From Ruminococcus sp. (GTDB taxonomy: Bacteria; Bacillota; Clostridia; Oscillospirales; Ruminococcaceae), in NCBI GenBank assembly GCA_015066935.1, contig SVNK01000005.1:109541-173540 (forward strand): a stretch of 64,000 nt of DNA, written 5' to 3'. Made by a program: the position numbers and the translations under genes. Positions within the stretch are counted from its first letter, which is position 1. The number at the start of each line of letters is the position of its first letter. The notes beneath the pieces were generated by a model. The model ran no database searches. It had not been told where the DNA came from and saw only the letters and a program-made list of their open reading frames with translations. Below are positions 54,101-62,808 of the stretch, piece by piece.

Positions 54101-54298
54101 GCCGTTCTCGGAAGTAAGGCTGTATTTTCCGCCTGTTTCGTTGTAGACGCCCCAGCTTTTTGTGCCTGATTCAAAATCAGGGTTTTTGATAATGTTTCCG
54201 GCAGCCATTACAGGAGCTGTCATTACAGGCATTGCAGATGCCATCATCATGCAAGCTGCAAGAGCTGCTGCACAACGCTTAAAAGAATTCTTCTTCAT
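51101..54298 (-). CDS. Cellulosomal bifunctional GH9 cellulase / GH16 lichenase with internal dockerin
   Basis: Secreted 1065-residue enzyme. Order: signal peptide (1 to about 32); CBM4-like module (about 34-190); Ig-like CelD-N module (193-285); GH9 catalytic module (about 290-720) with [11 protein letters not shown] (catalytic Asp), HHRPSMA and the C-terminal NE; type I dockerin (about 734-800; [15 protein letters not shown]); Thr-rich linker (about 803-835); GH16 module (851-1065) with catalytic DEIDIEILG near 949. GH9 hydrolyses cellulose and GH16 of this type cleaves mixed-linkage beta-glucan, so the enzyme attacks two wall glucans at once. The dockerin lies between the two catalytic modules rather than at an end. 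Confidence 0.93.
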   Translation of the reverse strand: MKKNSFKRCAAALAACMMMASAMPVMTAPVMAAGNIIKNPDFESGTKSWGVYNETGGKYSLTSENGKLALTVLNRGQVAYSVQLNQPTIRLYKNGVYRFKFDISSTVDRYVEAMIQMDGGDYRSYTWKGIEISPETKTIDYEFVMEEETDIMSKLCFNCGLEKQDPADLPEHTIYLDNVSLELVDDSNVDYSETQAYEIPININQLGYKTDSRKIAVIRGEAGSTASVVNADTKEKVYTGSVGSAINNATANETNYQFDFSSVTTPGKYYIECDGITDASYTFTIGDNPYGNLLDDSVRMLYLQRCGTQIVDEKFGHKECHTSTATIYGTNETIDVSGGWHDAGDYGRYIVAAAKAVADVLYAYQADPTAYSDNIGIPESGNGTPDVLDEVRYELEWMLKMQASDGGVYHKVSCDTFPGYVMPEKETRPLIVMPKSTTATADFAASMAMAYEFYKNVDASFAEKCLDAAKKAYEWAKANPSVTYTNPADVVTGEYGDRNPKDELYWAAAQMYRATGEASYLADAEAVSDKLKAGLDWSTVGDYGNIALLTMDGIDKNSSAYTKAKSLVVAQADDLAAIASEQAYGVATESYHWGSNMTIANYGIILAQAYKLTGEQKYLDAAQGQLDYLLGVNPLGTCFVTGYGTATPVAPHHRPSMAVGAPMKGMLVGGVNQNLEDNAALAYCADAAPAKCWVDNAESYSTNEITIYWNSPLTYLMSMTADSAPIVPPVEADWGDANVDGTVNLADAILIMQVKANPSKYTITTEGEKNADVNQTGNGLTNADALSIQKYLLGLIKTLPESYDSSQNTTTTTTTTRRTTSTTTTTTTAATTANVLGINDYGTPMNSNATAVEDFRDGSSKLFFASDGWENGDPFDCGWYKKNTSLDKGCLTLTIDKDTSGKYNYSGAEYRTSDHYGYGYYETSMQAIKNDGVVSSFFTYTGPSEDNPWDEIDIEILGKDTTKVQLNYYTNGVGNHEYMYDLGFDASQGFHTYGFDWQPDHITWYVDGKAVYTAYNNIPKTASRIMMNTWPGRGVNEWLNAYNGKTPLTAYYQWVTYDSNGPHHK

Positions 54299-54404
54299 AA
54301 AAATTACCTTCCCTCTTAATTCTCTTTATGATGTTTTCGTTTTCTCTGATATAGACAAAATATGAACTCAGTGCAGATAGAACATATTCTGTTTAACAGT
54401 TATA

Positions 54405-54433
54405 ATTATAATGGGTATTTTCACGATTGTATA
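54405..54433 (-). promoter_or_regulatory. Probable promoter of the GH9/GH16 gene
   Basis: Minus strand: TATACA (54433-54428), 17-bp spacer, TATAAT (54410-54405). It would give an A/T-rich leader of about 100 nt before GGGAAGG and the start codon. The -35 box is weak, as would suit an activated gene. Confidence 0.5.
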
Positions 54434-54536
54434 CCAGTTTACTGATAAAAATAGCACAATAATGACATTTATACCTTTCCTTTTTATTTCCTGACGCCAA
54501 ATTCACACGTGATTACGTTCTTTGCACAAAACATAT

Positions 54537-54600
54537 CCCCGAAGCCGTAACAGCAGCTATGATTGCTGCAAACAGCTTCGGGGAAAGTTTTTTTATTTTT
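54537..54600 (+). terminator. Plus-strand terminator facing the end of the AraC gene
   Basis: CCCCGAAGC (54537-54545) pairs with GCTTCGGGG (54575-54583), with an inner GCAGC/GCTGC stem, and is followed on the plus strand by AAAGTTTTTTT. No plus-strand gene precedes it. On the minus strand, where araC ends, it lacks a T-run downstream. Confidence 0.7.
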
Positions 54601-55336
54601 TTTCTATTCCGTGAACCTTATACTGCTTTTTGTACTCCCTCGGAGTAACTCCCATATATTTCCTGAACACTCTGATAAAATGGCTCTGAGAGCTGAAACA
54701 GAAAAGGTTGCTTATTTCAAGGTCGGTATATTCCGAAAAAAGCAGAAGATTCGACGCTTCCTCCACCTTGGCTTTGCAGACGTAATCACTGAACGACATC
54801 CCCGTTTCGGATTTAAAAAGACGTGAAAGATATGCGGGACTTATTTTAAGATAATCAGAAGCGTCCTTTATAAGGATTCGGCTGTGAAGATGCTCGCTGA
54901 TATAATCAATAATCCGGACTATCTGTTTCGAATAGACTCCGCTGTTGCGTACACGGCGCATCGTCCTTGTATAGCAGTCTATCATCTCACTGTGAACCAT
55001 GTGAACATCAGCTTCATTTTTGCATTTGTCCGCCTTCATTATGTAAAGGTCACTGATACGGTAGGATTCCTCGGGCGGCATACCGCCGTTAATGCAGTAC
55101 CTTGCTATCATTGCCGTAGAAATCGCAAAATGATATTTGAGATTCCTCAACGGATTCTCACTGAGTATTCCACAGCCTTCACAGGCAAGCGGTGCATAGA
55201 AGGTGTGCACAAGCTCGATGTTTCCAAGACATATGCTGTTGTAAAACGCTACCTCTCTGTCAAACGGAGCCCTTTCAAAATCCTCGGAACTCCTTACAAG
55301 TGCACTTTCAATGTTATCAGCAAATTCGTCATTCAT
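54593..55336 (-). CDS. AraC-family transcriptional regulator
   Basis: A 247-residue regulator. The C-terminal 100 residues are a double helix-turn-helix AraC domain (ISEHLHSRILIKDASDYL; SPAYLSRLFKSETGMSFSDYV; SHFIRVFRKYMGVTPREYKKQY). The N-terminal part (about 1-140) is helical, with CEGCGIL and no obvious cupin barrel, so its signal is unclear. GGAGGTGA before ATG 55336 and a good promoter support expression. It is 295 bp upstream of, and on the same strand as, the GH9/GH16 gene, a plausible target. Confidence 0.9.
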   Translation of the reverse strand: MNDEFADNIESALVRSSEDFERAPFDREVAFYNSICLGNIELVHTFYAPLACEGCGILSENPLRNLKYHFAISTAMIARYCINGGMPPEESYRISDLYIMKADKCKNEADVHMVHSEMIDCYTRTMRRVRNSGVYSKQIVRIIDYISEHLHSRILIKDASDYLKISPAYLSRLFKSETGMSFSDYVCKAKVEEASNLLLFSEYTDLEISNLFCFSSQSHFIRVFRKYMGVTPREYKKQYKVHGIEKK

Positions 55337-55362
55337 GCTCTCACCTCCAAATCAATATCATC

Positions 55363-55391
55363 ATTATACCATAAATAATATCATTATGCAA
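55363..55391 (-). promoter_or_regulatory. Promoter of the AraC regulator
   Basis: Minus strand: TTGCAT (55391-55386), 17-bp spacer, TATAAT (55368-55363), about 27 bp before the start codon. Confidence 0.78.
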
Positions 55392-55402
55392 TAATTCCAA
55401 GC

Positions 55403-55434
55403 AAAAAAATTACCGCACATAAAATTTGTGCGGT
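55403..55434 (-). terminator. Terminator of the surface-acylation/dockerin cluster
   Basis: On the minus strand ACCGCACA pairs perfectly with TGTGCGGT over 7 nt and is followed by AATTTTTTTGC. It lies 128 bp after the dockerin-protein stop and just before the araC promoter. Confidence 0.88.
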
Positions 55435-55474
55435 CAGTCTGCAGAAAAAATCGGTTTACCTGTGCAATGTATAA

Positions 55475-55499
55475 TGTAGGGACGACCATTGGTCGTCCG
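55475..55499. repeat. Short interspersed palindromic repeat, copy 2 (25 bp)
   Basis: Exact reverse complement of 30107-30131. It sits between the stop of the dockerin gene and its terminator. A weaker hairpin (TTACCG...CGGTAA, about 55524-55550) lies between it and the stop codon; nothing else is seen in this gap. Confidence 0.85.
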
Positions 55500-55561
55500 C
55501 AAATAAGCATATTTGTCGATAATCTTACCGCACAGTAAAATAGTACGGTAAAATTCCCATA

Positions 55562-56326
55562 TTATTCCCATGAAGGAGTTTTTCCTGATGACGCATCGGC
55601 ATAGTACTCAAGAATCTTTGCCGCATCAAAGGCAGTTATCTTTTCGTCCGAATCAACATCGGCAACAAGCTTCTGATTCTTGTCAAGAACAGATTCGCCG
55701 TTTGCTGCAAGAGCCGCATACTCACTGAGAACCAGTGCAGCGTCGGAAGCAGCTATCTTGCCGTCGAGGTCAACGTCGCCCATTGCATAGCGTCTGAACG
55801 AAAAGAGGAGTTCTTTGTTTTCGCCGTCGTCCTTGGTAAGTTCCCAGCTTGTTCCGTCGTACTCGTAGTCGAATTTCACGTCAAAATTACGGACGAAGTA
55901 GCTGTCCGGAACAGTATCGGGGTCAGCAACCGTGAATTCTTCCGTATACGCTTCAGCAGCCGCATACCCCTCATTGCTTACAGGCAGAATCGACAGTGTA
56001 TAGATTCGGTCGGTATCGCTGAGAGTTCCCTCGATACCAAAAGCATATGCAGCTCCGCCGTTCGCAAGAATATCGTAGTAAAGGAAATCTTCTCCTTCGG
56101 GAGAATCAAATGTAATGGTCAGCTGAGCGTCAATCTCAGGCGGAATGTACACTGTCACAGTGCCGTTCACATCGTTGAGATTAAAGTCGGGCAGTTCAGG
56201 CATAACGCCGATTTTTGCATCTGATTCACCTGCCGCAGAAACCGTTGAGCCGACATTATATATATCAGTGCAGCCACAGATTATCATACCTGCAATCAGT
56301 GCTGCGGAAATTTTTCCTGTATTCAT
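55562..56326 (-). CDS. Exported dockerin-containing protein, probable lipoprotein
   Basis: A 254-residue exported protein. The N-terminal signal has a candidate lipobox I-C-G-C with Cys19, unusual in having Cys at -2; Sec cleavage after VSA is an alternative. A beta-rich middle (about 45-180) of unknown function is followed by a C-terminal dockerin (about 188-248) with two calcium loops (GDVDLDGKIAASD and DVDSDEKITAFD). This dockerin differs clearly from the two enzyme dockerins in the window, so it may bind another cohesin. GGAGG five bases before ATG. It lies 12 bp after the AlgX-like gene, suggesting a joint function. Confidence 0.82.
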   Translation of the reverse strand: MNTGKISAALIAGMIICGCTDIYNVGSTVSAAGESDAKIGVMPELPDFNLNDVNGTVTVYIPPEIDAQLTITFDSPEGEDFLYYDILANGGAAYAFGIEGTLSDTDRIYTLSILPVSNEGYAAAEAYTEEFTVADPDTVPDSYFVRNFDVKFDYEYDGTSWELTKDDGENKELLFSFRRYAMGDVDLDGKIAASDAALVLSEYAALAANGESVLDKNQKLVADVDSDEKITAFDAAKILEYYADASSGKTPSWE

Positions 56327-56337
56327 AAATTCCTCCG

Positions 56338-57726
56338 TTAGTTGTATTTGAGAACTGTTCCGTCGCTTTTTACTGCGGTTATGGTAACGTCTCCGGGATT
56401 GAGTTTCGGAATCTGCGGAACATATGCCGAAAATCCCCTGTCTGAGAACTCTCCCTCACGCTCAAGAAGCTTATCTTCAAAGCAGCAGAACGCCTCAAAT
56501 GTTCCGTCGGCAGTCGTAATAAATATACGTGAACCGCCGTCCGCAAAGAATTCTTCGGGAAGCTCGCCGTAAACATGAGAGAAGTTTCCGCTTGATTCTG
56601 TCTTCACGATCACTCCCTCGCCCTTGAAAACTTCGGCATTTTCGGGAGCATCCGTCTTCGGTGCCGCCATGACGGGAGCATATTTCTGAAGATTTCCGAT
56701 ATTTCTCTCAACAATTTCAAGCACTACCGAACCGCCGTCTATTCCCTCCATACGGTAAGGTACAACACGTGAGAACTCCGCTTCACCGAAGCACTCCGCC
56801 ATATACGGCAGTATCGCTTCTCCGAATGAGTCACGGTACATAAGGAGTTTTCCCTCCTTATCGGGAGCCGTGGTTTTTATCGTGAGGTCGTCAAGACCTC
56901 TGAATCTGCCCTCGTAGCTGTAGGTGAACTCATAGTCGTTGTAGACATTTGTGTCCTTTGCTTCCTCGTCGGGATAAATCATCGCCGCAAGGTCTCCGAG
57001 ACGGTCGTTCCTCGTGAACCACGAAGTCCCCAAAGAACAGCTTTCAACACCGAGTACCTCAGTAAGTCTCACATGACCAGCATATGCACCGAGATTGTTC
57101 CAATGACTGTCGGTTTTATGGTAAAGCGGGATACTCGCATCGGCACTCCTCAGAGCCTCAGCCATGTCAAGACAGAAACCGCTTTCGGAAAGAGTCTTCA
57201 TCAGCTTTTCATAATTGCCCACGTTGTCGCTTTCGATATAGTTGAACGGCATATATTCGGGGTATATCGAGTTTTTGTTCGGAACGGCAGTAAATACGAA
57301 CTGCGCTCCCCTGCTTTTGCAGTATTCGTCCATCAGCTCAAGATTGCGGCGTATATTGTCAACCGCCCTGTCGCTGAGAGTGTTGATATTCATGAAATCA
57401 TCGGCTGTTTCTCCGTAGTAGAGCCAGCCGTCCCTGCCGACGATCACGTTATCGGTATTTGAAGTTCCGAAAAGTGTTGATTTCAGCCGTCCGTCGAGAT
57501 TTACAAGCTTGCTTCTGAATGCGAAATGGTCCGAGAAATAAGCGTCGAAATCGTCGAAGAAGCCAAAATTCGGCTTTCCGTCCTCTGTTTTTATCTCAGG
57601 CTTTGCGGCGAGCTGTCTTTTTTCCTTGTCGGAGCTGCTCTTCACAAAGGGCATAAGCACAGTCGGTACAAGACAGATTCCCACAAAAGACAGCGCATAA
57701 AGTCTGTAAAGAATATTCTTACTCAC
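56338..57726 (-). CDS. DHHW/AlgX-like SGNH acetyltransferase partner
   Basis: A 462-residue membrane-anchored protein with one N-terminal span (about 8-28) and an extracytoplasmic SGNH-like domain. KTDSHWNNLGAY near 203-214 holds the Asp-His pair and YRDSFGEAI near 293-301 the candidate nucleophile Ser, as in AlgJ/AlgX and DHHW proteins that transfer acetyl groups to polysaccharides. The C-terminal 100 residues form an extra beta domain. It starts with GTG (GGGGG seven bases upstream) 12 bp after the MBOAT gene, its usual partner. The acceptor polymer is unknown. Confidence 0.87.
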   Translation of the reverse strand: MSKNILYRLYALSFVGICLVPTVLMPFVKSSSDKEKRQLAAKPEIKTEDGKPNFGFFDDFDAYFSDHFAFRSKLVNLDGRLKSTLFGTSNTDNVIVGRDGWLYYGETADDFMNINTLSDRAVDNIRRNLELMDEYCKSRGAQFVFTAVPNKNSIYPEYMPFNYIESDNVGNYEKLMKTLSESGFCLDMAEALRSADASIPLYHKTDSHWNNLGAYAGHVRLTEVLGVESCSLGTSWFTRNDRLGDLAAMIYPDEEAKDTNVYNDYEFTYSYEGRFRGLDDLTIKTTAPDKEGKLLMYRDSFGEAILPYMAECFGEAEFSRVVPYRMEGIDGGSVVLEIVERNIGNLQKYAPVMAAPKTDAPENAEVFKGEGVIVKTESSGNFSHVYGELPEEFFADGGSRIFITTADGTFEAFCCFEDKLLEREGEFSDRGFSAYVPQIPKLNPGDVTITAVKSDGTVLKYN

Positions 57727-57738
57727 AACACTGCCCCC

Positions 57739-59145
57739 TTAAAACCTGAAATAAATAAACGGATTGTATGTTGTCGAAGAAAGCGTCAGTATGCACATAA
57801 GAAGCAGTACAAGCGATACAGCGTATGATACCGCTTCTCCGACGGCTGCCGACTTCTCCGATTTAAGTCTGCCCGAAAAAGTCCTGATAACGGGCATTGA
57901 GAATATCACTGCCATTGCAAGCATCACAAGATACATCGGAGTGAGTCTGCTCAGGAAAAGTGCCGTATCAGCACTGCTTCCCATTGACGGTGTGAACATC
58001 TTTCCGATAAAGCGGCAGGCTTCTCCGAGAGTCTCCGCCCTGAAGAACACAAACGCCAGAACCGTCACAAGCATTGCATAAATATGACGGAACGGTCTCA
58101 GCCACTTCTCCGTATTGATAATCTTATATGATTCAAGCATGAGAAATCCGCCGTTAATCAGTCCCCAGACAATAAAATTCATGCTTGCACCGTGCCAGAG
58201 TCCCGTGCAGAAAAATACGATGAGCTTGTTGAATGCTGTCCGCACCTTTCCCCTGCGGTTTCCTCCAAGCGGAATGTAAAGATATTCCTTGAACCACGTT
58301 GAAACGGAAATATGCCATCTTCTCCAGAAATCCTGCATATTCTGCGAAACATAGGGGTAATTGAAATTCTCCCTGAAATCAAAGCCGAACATCTTTCCGA
58401 GTCCGATTGCCATATCACTGTAACCGCTGAAATCAAAGTAAATCTGGAACAGATAACTCACCGCACCAAGCCATGCAAGCGGCAGTGTAAGTTCTGACAT
58501 TTCAAGTCCGTAGATGTAATCGGCAGTCACTGCCATTGTGTTTGCAATAAGAAGCTTCTTCGAAAGACCTGTGATGAAGCGTCTGATACCCTGTGCAGTA
58601 CGCTCGGGAGTGACGCTTCTGTTGTCAATCTGGTCGGCAAAATCATAGTATTTGACAATCGGACCTGCCACAAGCTGTGGAAAAAATGTTATATACAGTG
58701 CAAGCTTGTACAGGTTGCGCTGAATGTATTTCGGGTCCTTGTATGCGTCGATGACATATGACATCGCCTGAAAAGTGTAGAACGATATTCCTATGGGAAG
58801 CGCAATGTCGGGGACGGGTATATCCGTGAACGGCAGACTGTTGATGAGTCTTGCTCCGAAGCCTGCATACTTGAAGATTCCCAGCATGAGAAGATTCGCC
58901 GCAACCGACGTGATGAGCACTGCCTTCCTTGAAGCGTTCTCCTTTTTCATGGCAAGTCCGAAAAGATAGTTCATAACAATTGAAATGAACATCAGCACAA
59001 CAGCTTTCGGCTCGCCGTATGTATAGAAGCCTATGCTGAACACAAGCAGCAGGATATTTTTTGCGGTAATCGTCGGGATGACCCTGTACAGAATAAAAAC
59101 CGCCGTCAGAAATATAAACAGAAATACGGGACTGCTGAATACCAA
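57739..59145 (-). CDS. MBOAT-family O-acyltransferase (AlgI/DltB-like)
   Basis: A 468-residue polytopic membrane protein, about ten spans, that moves acyl groups across the membrane for surface-polymer acylation. The MBOAT signature FCTGLWHGASMNFIVWG with the catalytic His is near residue 313; SFYTFQAMSYVID near 95 and YFDFSGYSDMAIGLGKMFGF near 225 are also typical of AlgI-like members. It starts with TTG, supported by AAGGAGG seven bases upstream. It pairs with the AlgX-like gene; no dlt genes are nearby, which argues against teichoic-acid D-alanylation. Confidence 0.92.
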   Translation of the reverse strand: MVFSSPVFLFIFLTAVFILYRVIPTITAKNILLLVFSIGFYTYGEPKAVVLMFISIVMNYLFGLAMKKENASRKAVLITSVAANLLMLGIFKYAGFGARLINSLPFTDIPVPDIALPIGISFYTFQAMSYVIDAYKDPKYIQRNLYKLALYITFFPQLVAGPIVKYYDFADQIDNRSVTPERTAQGIRRFITGLSKKLLIANTMAVTADYIYGLEMSELTLPLAWLGAVSYLFQIYFDFSGYSDMAIGLGKMFGFDFRENFNYPYVSQNMQDFWRRWHISVSTWFKEYLYIPLGGNRRGKVRTAFNKLIVFFCTGLWHGASMNFIVWGLINGGFLMLESYKIINTEKWLRPFRHIYAMLVTVLAFVFFRAETLGEACRFIGKMFTPSMGSSADTALFLSRLTPMYLVMLAMAVIFSMPVIRTFSGRLKSEKSAAVGEAVSYAVSLVLLLMCILTLSSTTYNPFIYFRF

Positions 59146-59161
59146 AACAGTTCCTCCTTAA

Positions 59162-59881
59162 TTAAACTGCCTGATTGAAGCAGATTGATGCAACAGTGTC
59201 GCCGTTGTATTCGATTGACATTTCAGTTCCGCTGCTGCCCTCGTAAATCACGTATTTTCCGCTTTCAATGCCCTGTCCGTAAGCTGATTCAGCCTGTGCA
59301 CGGGTGCTTCCTACGGAAATTCCCTCCGCAGTTGCAAAGCCTGTGCCCGTGATTGTAATATCATAGATGTACTCCTTGCCGTCAAGGACATAACAGCTCA
59401 GGTCAAGTCCGCTGTAGGAGTAAATTTTCTGGTCGGCACCGTTTGAGAGACAGCCTGCTGCCGTCTGAACATCTGCAGGTGTTCCGAGTGCCGCAACAAA
59501 TGAAGCTGCGTCCTTGCCGAGGTCTGACATCGAGAATGAAAGCGATGCAGGTGCGGGAGCCTCTGTAGGTGCTTCCGTGGGAGCCTGCGTTGCAGTCTCA
59601 GTTTCAGTAACAGTAGTTGTTGTTTCTGTCTCGGCTTCTGTTGTTGTTGCGGAAGCTGAAGTCTCCTCCGACGAAGCCTCTGTTGAAGCCTCTGTCGAAG
59701 CTTCTGTTGTAGTATTGCCCTCTGCGGCAGTCGTCGTAGTCTCCTCTGTGACAGCAGCAGTTGTTGTTCCCATTTCAAGTACAACGGAATTTCCGCCGTC
59801 CTCTACCTTTTTTCCGCACGATACTGTGCATACCGCACACATTACAGCTGCCACAGCAGCAATGGTTCTTTTGAAATTCAT
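59162..59881 (-). CDS. Thr/Glu-rich lipoprotein of unknown function
   Basis: A 239-residue lipoprotein: signal peptide with lipobox T-V-S-C (Cys22), then a long low-complexity linker (about 38-115) of Thr, Glu and Ala repeats (STEASTEASSEET type), then a compact C-terminal domain (about 118-239) with two cysteines (CLSNG and LSCYV). The linker would hold the domain away from the membrane and across the wall. The C-terminal domain is not recognised. It is 16 bp upstream of the MBOAT gene, with GGAGG six bases before its start. Confidence 0.82.
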   Translation of the reverse strand: MNFKRTIAAVAAVMCAVCTVSCGKKVEDGGNSVVLEMGTTTAAVTEETTTTAAEGNTTTEASTEASTEASSEETSASATTTEAETETTTTVTETETATQAPTEAPTEAPAPASLSFSMSDLGKDAASFVAALGTPADVQTAAGCLSNGADQKIYSYSGLDLSCYVLDGKEYIYDITITGTGFATAEGISVGSTRAQAESAYGQGIESGKYVIYEGSSGTEMSIEYNGDTVASICFNQAV

Positions 59882-59911
59882 ATTTTTCCTCCGGTTTCTT
59901 TTGTTTTGATT

Positions 59912-61753
59912 TTATTTATTGTAGTCCGCATAAACGAAGCTGTACCATGTATAGTTCTGTGCTTTAAGGAAGTCATCCGTGACATTCGCATAGCCGTTGC
60001 AGGTGTCGTAGTTTGTCCATGTACCGTTGACCTTTATCTGGTTCCAGTAATGGTCGCCGGTACCTCTTCCCGTTCCGTAGACGATTCTCGTCTCATAACC
60101 TGCCTGCTGGAACATGAGGTCGGTAATCGCTGCAAAATAATAGCATACAACGTATCTGTTTGACATCGAGTACTCGGCAAAGAAGCTCCAGCCGATTGAT
60201 TCAATCTGCTCAAGCGTCTTTGTGGTCTCAATCATCTTATACTTGTTGTTGACTATGACATAATTGAAAATTCTTGCAGCGTCTGCACCTGCCTTCGCAA
60301 CAAGCTCCGAACCCTTTTTACGTGTTTCGGAGAATTCCTCAGCAATACCGTTGTCGTTGAGCCACTTGTCCTCAACGACTCTGTGCTTTATCATCTTTCC
60401 GTTTGAAGTGTCGAAGTAATAGAGTCTGTCGCTGACTGTCTGCCAGCCGAAAAGCATTTTTCCGTCTTCACCGAAAAGGTAATCGCCGTCGTCAAGCTTC
60501 ACGGGACCTGTTGCCGGAACTCCGTCCGAACCGAGATAATACTTATCGCCGTCGATAATCTGTCTGCCTGTAAGCATTCCCTTGGTTTCGTCGAAATAGT
60601 GCTTTCCGTTATCGAACTCCTGCCAGCCCGTAAGCATTGCGCCTTCTGTTCCGAAGTAATAATACACTCCGTCAACAAGCTGAAGTCCTGTTTTCATGAT
60701 GCCGTTTTCGTCAAGATAGTACTTCTTGCCCTCGATAATCTGACGTCCTGTGACCATTCCGCGTGTTTCATCGAAATAGCGTTTTCCGTCCTCAAAGGTC
60801 TGCCAGCCCGAAGTCATTGCTCCGTCCTCAGCGAAGAAATATGTAACACCGTCAACGGTATGTATTCCCGTTCTCATAACGCCGTCGTCGCCGAGGTAGT
60901 ATTTCTTATCCTCATAGAGAACTCTGCCTGTGCGGACTTTGCCGTTGTCGCTGAAAATATATCGTTCTCCGTCGATTTCGACAATGCCCGTGGGATATGT
61001 TGCATCCTCATAGAAATAGTGTTTTCCGCTTTCAAAGGTCTGCCATCCCGAACAGAACTTTCCGTCCTCTCCGAAACGATATTCGATTCCGTCGATTTCA
61101 ACATCACCGACGGTCATTCCGTTTTCAGCTGTTATATAGTAACGGCTGCCGTCTATTTCACACATCCCCGTAACAGGCTTAGCTGTTTCAGGGTCATAGT
61201 AAAAGCGTTTTCCGCCGACATCCTGCCAGCCTGTAAGCACAACTCCGTTATCAGCAAATTTATAACCGACTCCGTCGATTTCAGCTTCTCCCGTAAGCAG
61301 TTTTCCGTCGCTTCCGACATAGTAGAATTCATCATCCTGCTTCACAAAGCCTTTTTCCGTAATGACACTGCCGTCCTCACCAATAAGAACATATCCGCCG
61401 TCCTCAGCTTCGGCAGTCCCGCCGGAAATCTTTCCTTCGTCGGGGGTAAGATAGTATTTCCTGCCGCAGTATTCCATCCAGCCGTAAACAGGCTTTCCTG
61501 TGTCATGGTCATAGTAACGGCGCTTGCCGTCAACGGTTCTCCAGCCTGTTTTCAGTACGCCGTTTTCCGCAAAATAATACGGAACACCGTCTATTGTCAC
61601 GGTTCCCGATACGGTTTCACCGTCGTCACCGTAATAGAAAATACGTCCTTTTTCGTCCGTCTGCCAGCCCTTTGCTTCAGCTCCGAGAGCTGTCAGTGGC
61701 GACGCCGCTGCAAGTCCAAGCACAGCCGCTGCACAGATTATGATTTTTTTCAT
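59912..61753 (-). CDS. Cell-wall-repeat protein with C-terminal transglutaminase-like domain
   Basis: A 613-residue exported protein. Signal peptide (about 1-25), then some eighteen copies of a 20-residue cell-wall-binding repeat (GWQTxDGKxYYF, YYLGxDGxMxTG types) to about 460, then a transglutaminase-like domain (about 465-613). The probable triad is Cys near 534 (YVVCYYFAA), His near 568 (GDHYWNQ) and Asp near 583 (YDTCNG). The repeats bind choline or glucan in related proteins; their ligand here is unknown. The domain could cross-link or cleave surface proteins. GGAAGGAG before ATG sets the start. Confidence 0.88.
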   Translation of the reverse strand: MKKIIICAAAVLGLAAASPLTALGAEAKGWQTDEKGRIFYYGDDGETVSGTVTIDGVPYYFAENGVLKTGWRTVDGKRRYYDHDTGKPVYGWMEYCGRKYYLTPDEGKISGGTAEAEDGGYVLIGEDGSVITEKGFVKQDDEFYYVGSDGKLLTGEAEIDGVGYKFADNGVVLTGWQDVGGKRFYYDPETAKPVTGMCEIDGSRYYITAENGMTVGDVEIDGIEYRFGEDGKFCSGWQTFESGKHYFYEDATYPTGIVEIDGERYIFSDNGKVRTGRVLYEDKKYYLGDDGVMRTGIHTVDGVTYFFAEDGAMTSGWQTFEDGKRYFDETRGMVTGRQIIEGKKYYLDENGIMKTGLQLVDGVYYYFGTEGAMLTGWQEFDNGKHYFDETKGMLTGRQIIDGDKYYLGSDGVPATGPVKLDDGDYLFGEDGKMLFGWQTVSDRLYYFDTSNGKMIKHRVVEDKWLNDNGIAEEFSETRKKGSELVAKAGADAARIFNYVIVNNKYKMIETTKTLEQIESIGWSFFAEYSMSNRYVVCYYFAAITDLMFQQAGYETRIVYGTGRGTGDHYWNQIKVNGTWTNYDTCNGYANVTDDFLKAQNYTWYSFVYADYNK

Positions 61754-61809
61754 GTGTATGCTCCTTCCATTTTTCCTGTTTATTTGTAAGAGAAAGTCAT
61801 TTCATCTGC

Positions 61810-62808
61810 TCAGGGAGCGAGTCCCGAAGCAATATCCTCGATGTCTTCTATTGTAAGTTGTCCCTCACTCTGATTAAACTCGTTGATGGTATCGTTGTAA
61901 ATCTTCATGTTCGCCTCATTCACCATGAACGATACGGCATTCCTGTGATTGACAATCATGTTCACTGCCGCTGTACCACCGAATTCGCCGTCTCTTGTCC
62001 ATGCGGGAGGATCGTCATCAAGTGATATGAACGTTATTTTGTCGGTACGGAAAAAGCGGATATATTCACGGTCTATATCCGAATTTATATTCAGCAGCGA
62101 TGTCAGGATGTGCTTGAGCTGCATAGGGTTCGCTGGCTTCTTTATCAGCATAACCTCGAACTGACCGTCGTTGAGCATATACTCGTTCATGCTTATCATT
62201 CCGCCGATTGATGCCGTATTGGACACCATTCCGAATACAAATTCATCCTCAATAATGATTCCGTCATACTCTATTCTCATGTGACGTGCACGGATGTTTG
62301 TCAGCTGCCATAGTCCGCCAAGAACATATGCCGTGTGTCCGAAAATATTCTTGAACTGCTGCGATGTCTCATACGTTATGTTTGTAAACGCTCCGAATGC
62401 AACTATATATGTGAAATAATTGTCATTGAAGCCGCCTATGTCACACGGCATGAGCTTCCCCTCAGTAATCGTCTTTACAGCAGCTATCGGCTCCTTTGAT
62501 ATGCCGAGACTCTTTGCAAAATCATTCGTGGTTCCTGCAGGTATATACCCTATCGGAACACGCTTCTCACACTGCATTACTCCTTGCAGACATTGGCTGA
62601 GCGTTCCGTCACCTCCTGCACACACCAGAAGGTCAAACTCGTTTTCACACGCATATTTTGCCGAATATACTGCGTCCTCGCTGCTCTGCGTCGTATGAAT
62701 CGTAACCTCATAATCGGTCTTTATGAATTCATCGACTATTTTTCCAAGATAGTCGGATATTACGGCTTTTCCTGCCGTAAGGTTAATTATCAGATATACT
62801 CTTTTCAT
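61810..62808 (-). CDS. Diacylglycerol/lipid kinase (DagK/YegS family)
   Basis: A 332-residue soluble lipid kinase. The nucleotide-binding N-terminal domain has CAGGDGTLSQCL near 79-90 and PAGTTNDFAKSLG near 108-120; the C-terminal beta-sandwich carries the usual ISLDDDPPAWTRDGE near 285. Such enzymes recycle diacylglycerol, a by-product of lipoteichoic acid and other polymer synthesis, which fits the surface cluster. ATG 62808 (GGTGA upstream) is preferred over a TTG at 62814. First gene of the minus-strand surface cluster. Confidence 0.9.
   Translation of the reverse strand: MKRVYLIINLTAGKAVISDYLGKIVDEFIKTDYEVTIHTTQSSEDAVYSAKYACENEFDLLVCAGGDGTLSQCLQGVMQCEKRVPIGYIPAGTTNDFAKSLGISKEPIAAVKTITEGKLMPCDIGGFNDNYFTYIVAFGAFTNITYETSQQFKNIFGHTAYVLGGLWQLTNIRARHMRIEYDGIIIEDEFVFGMVSNTASIGGMISMNEYMLNDGQFEVMLIKKPANPMQLKHILTSLLNINSDIDREYIRFFRTDKITFISLDDDPPAWTRDGEFGGTAAVNMIVNHRNAVSFMVNEANMKIYNDTINEFNQSEGQLTIEDIEDIASGLAP

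Noticed and set aside
60420..61700. Regular spacing in the cell-wall-repeat gene resembling a CRISPR array
   Set aside because: The repeats are in-frame protein repeats with diverged DNA and no unique spacers.
60599..61789. 396-codon plus-strand frame opposite the cell-wall-repeat gene
   Set aside because: A product of the repetitive coding sequence on the minus strand; no start signal and no family features.
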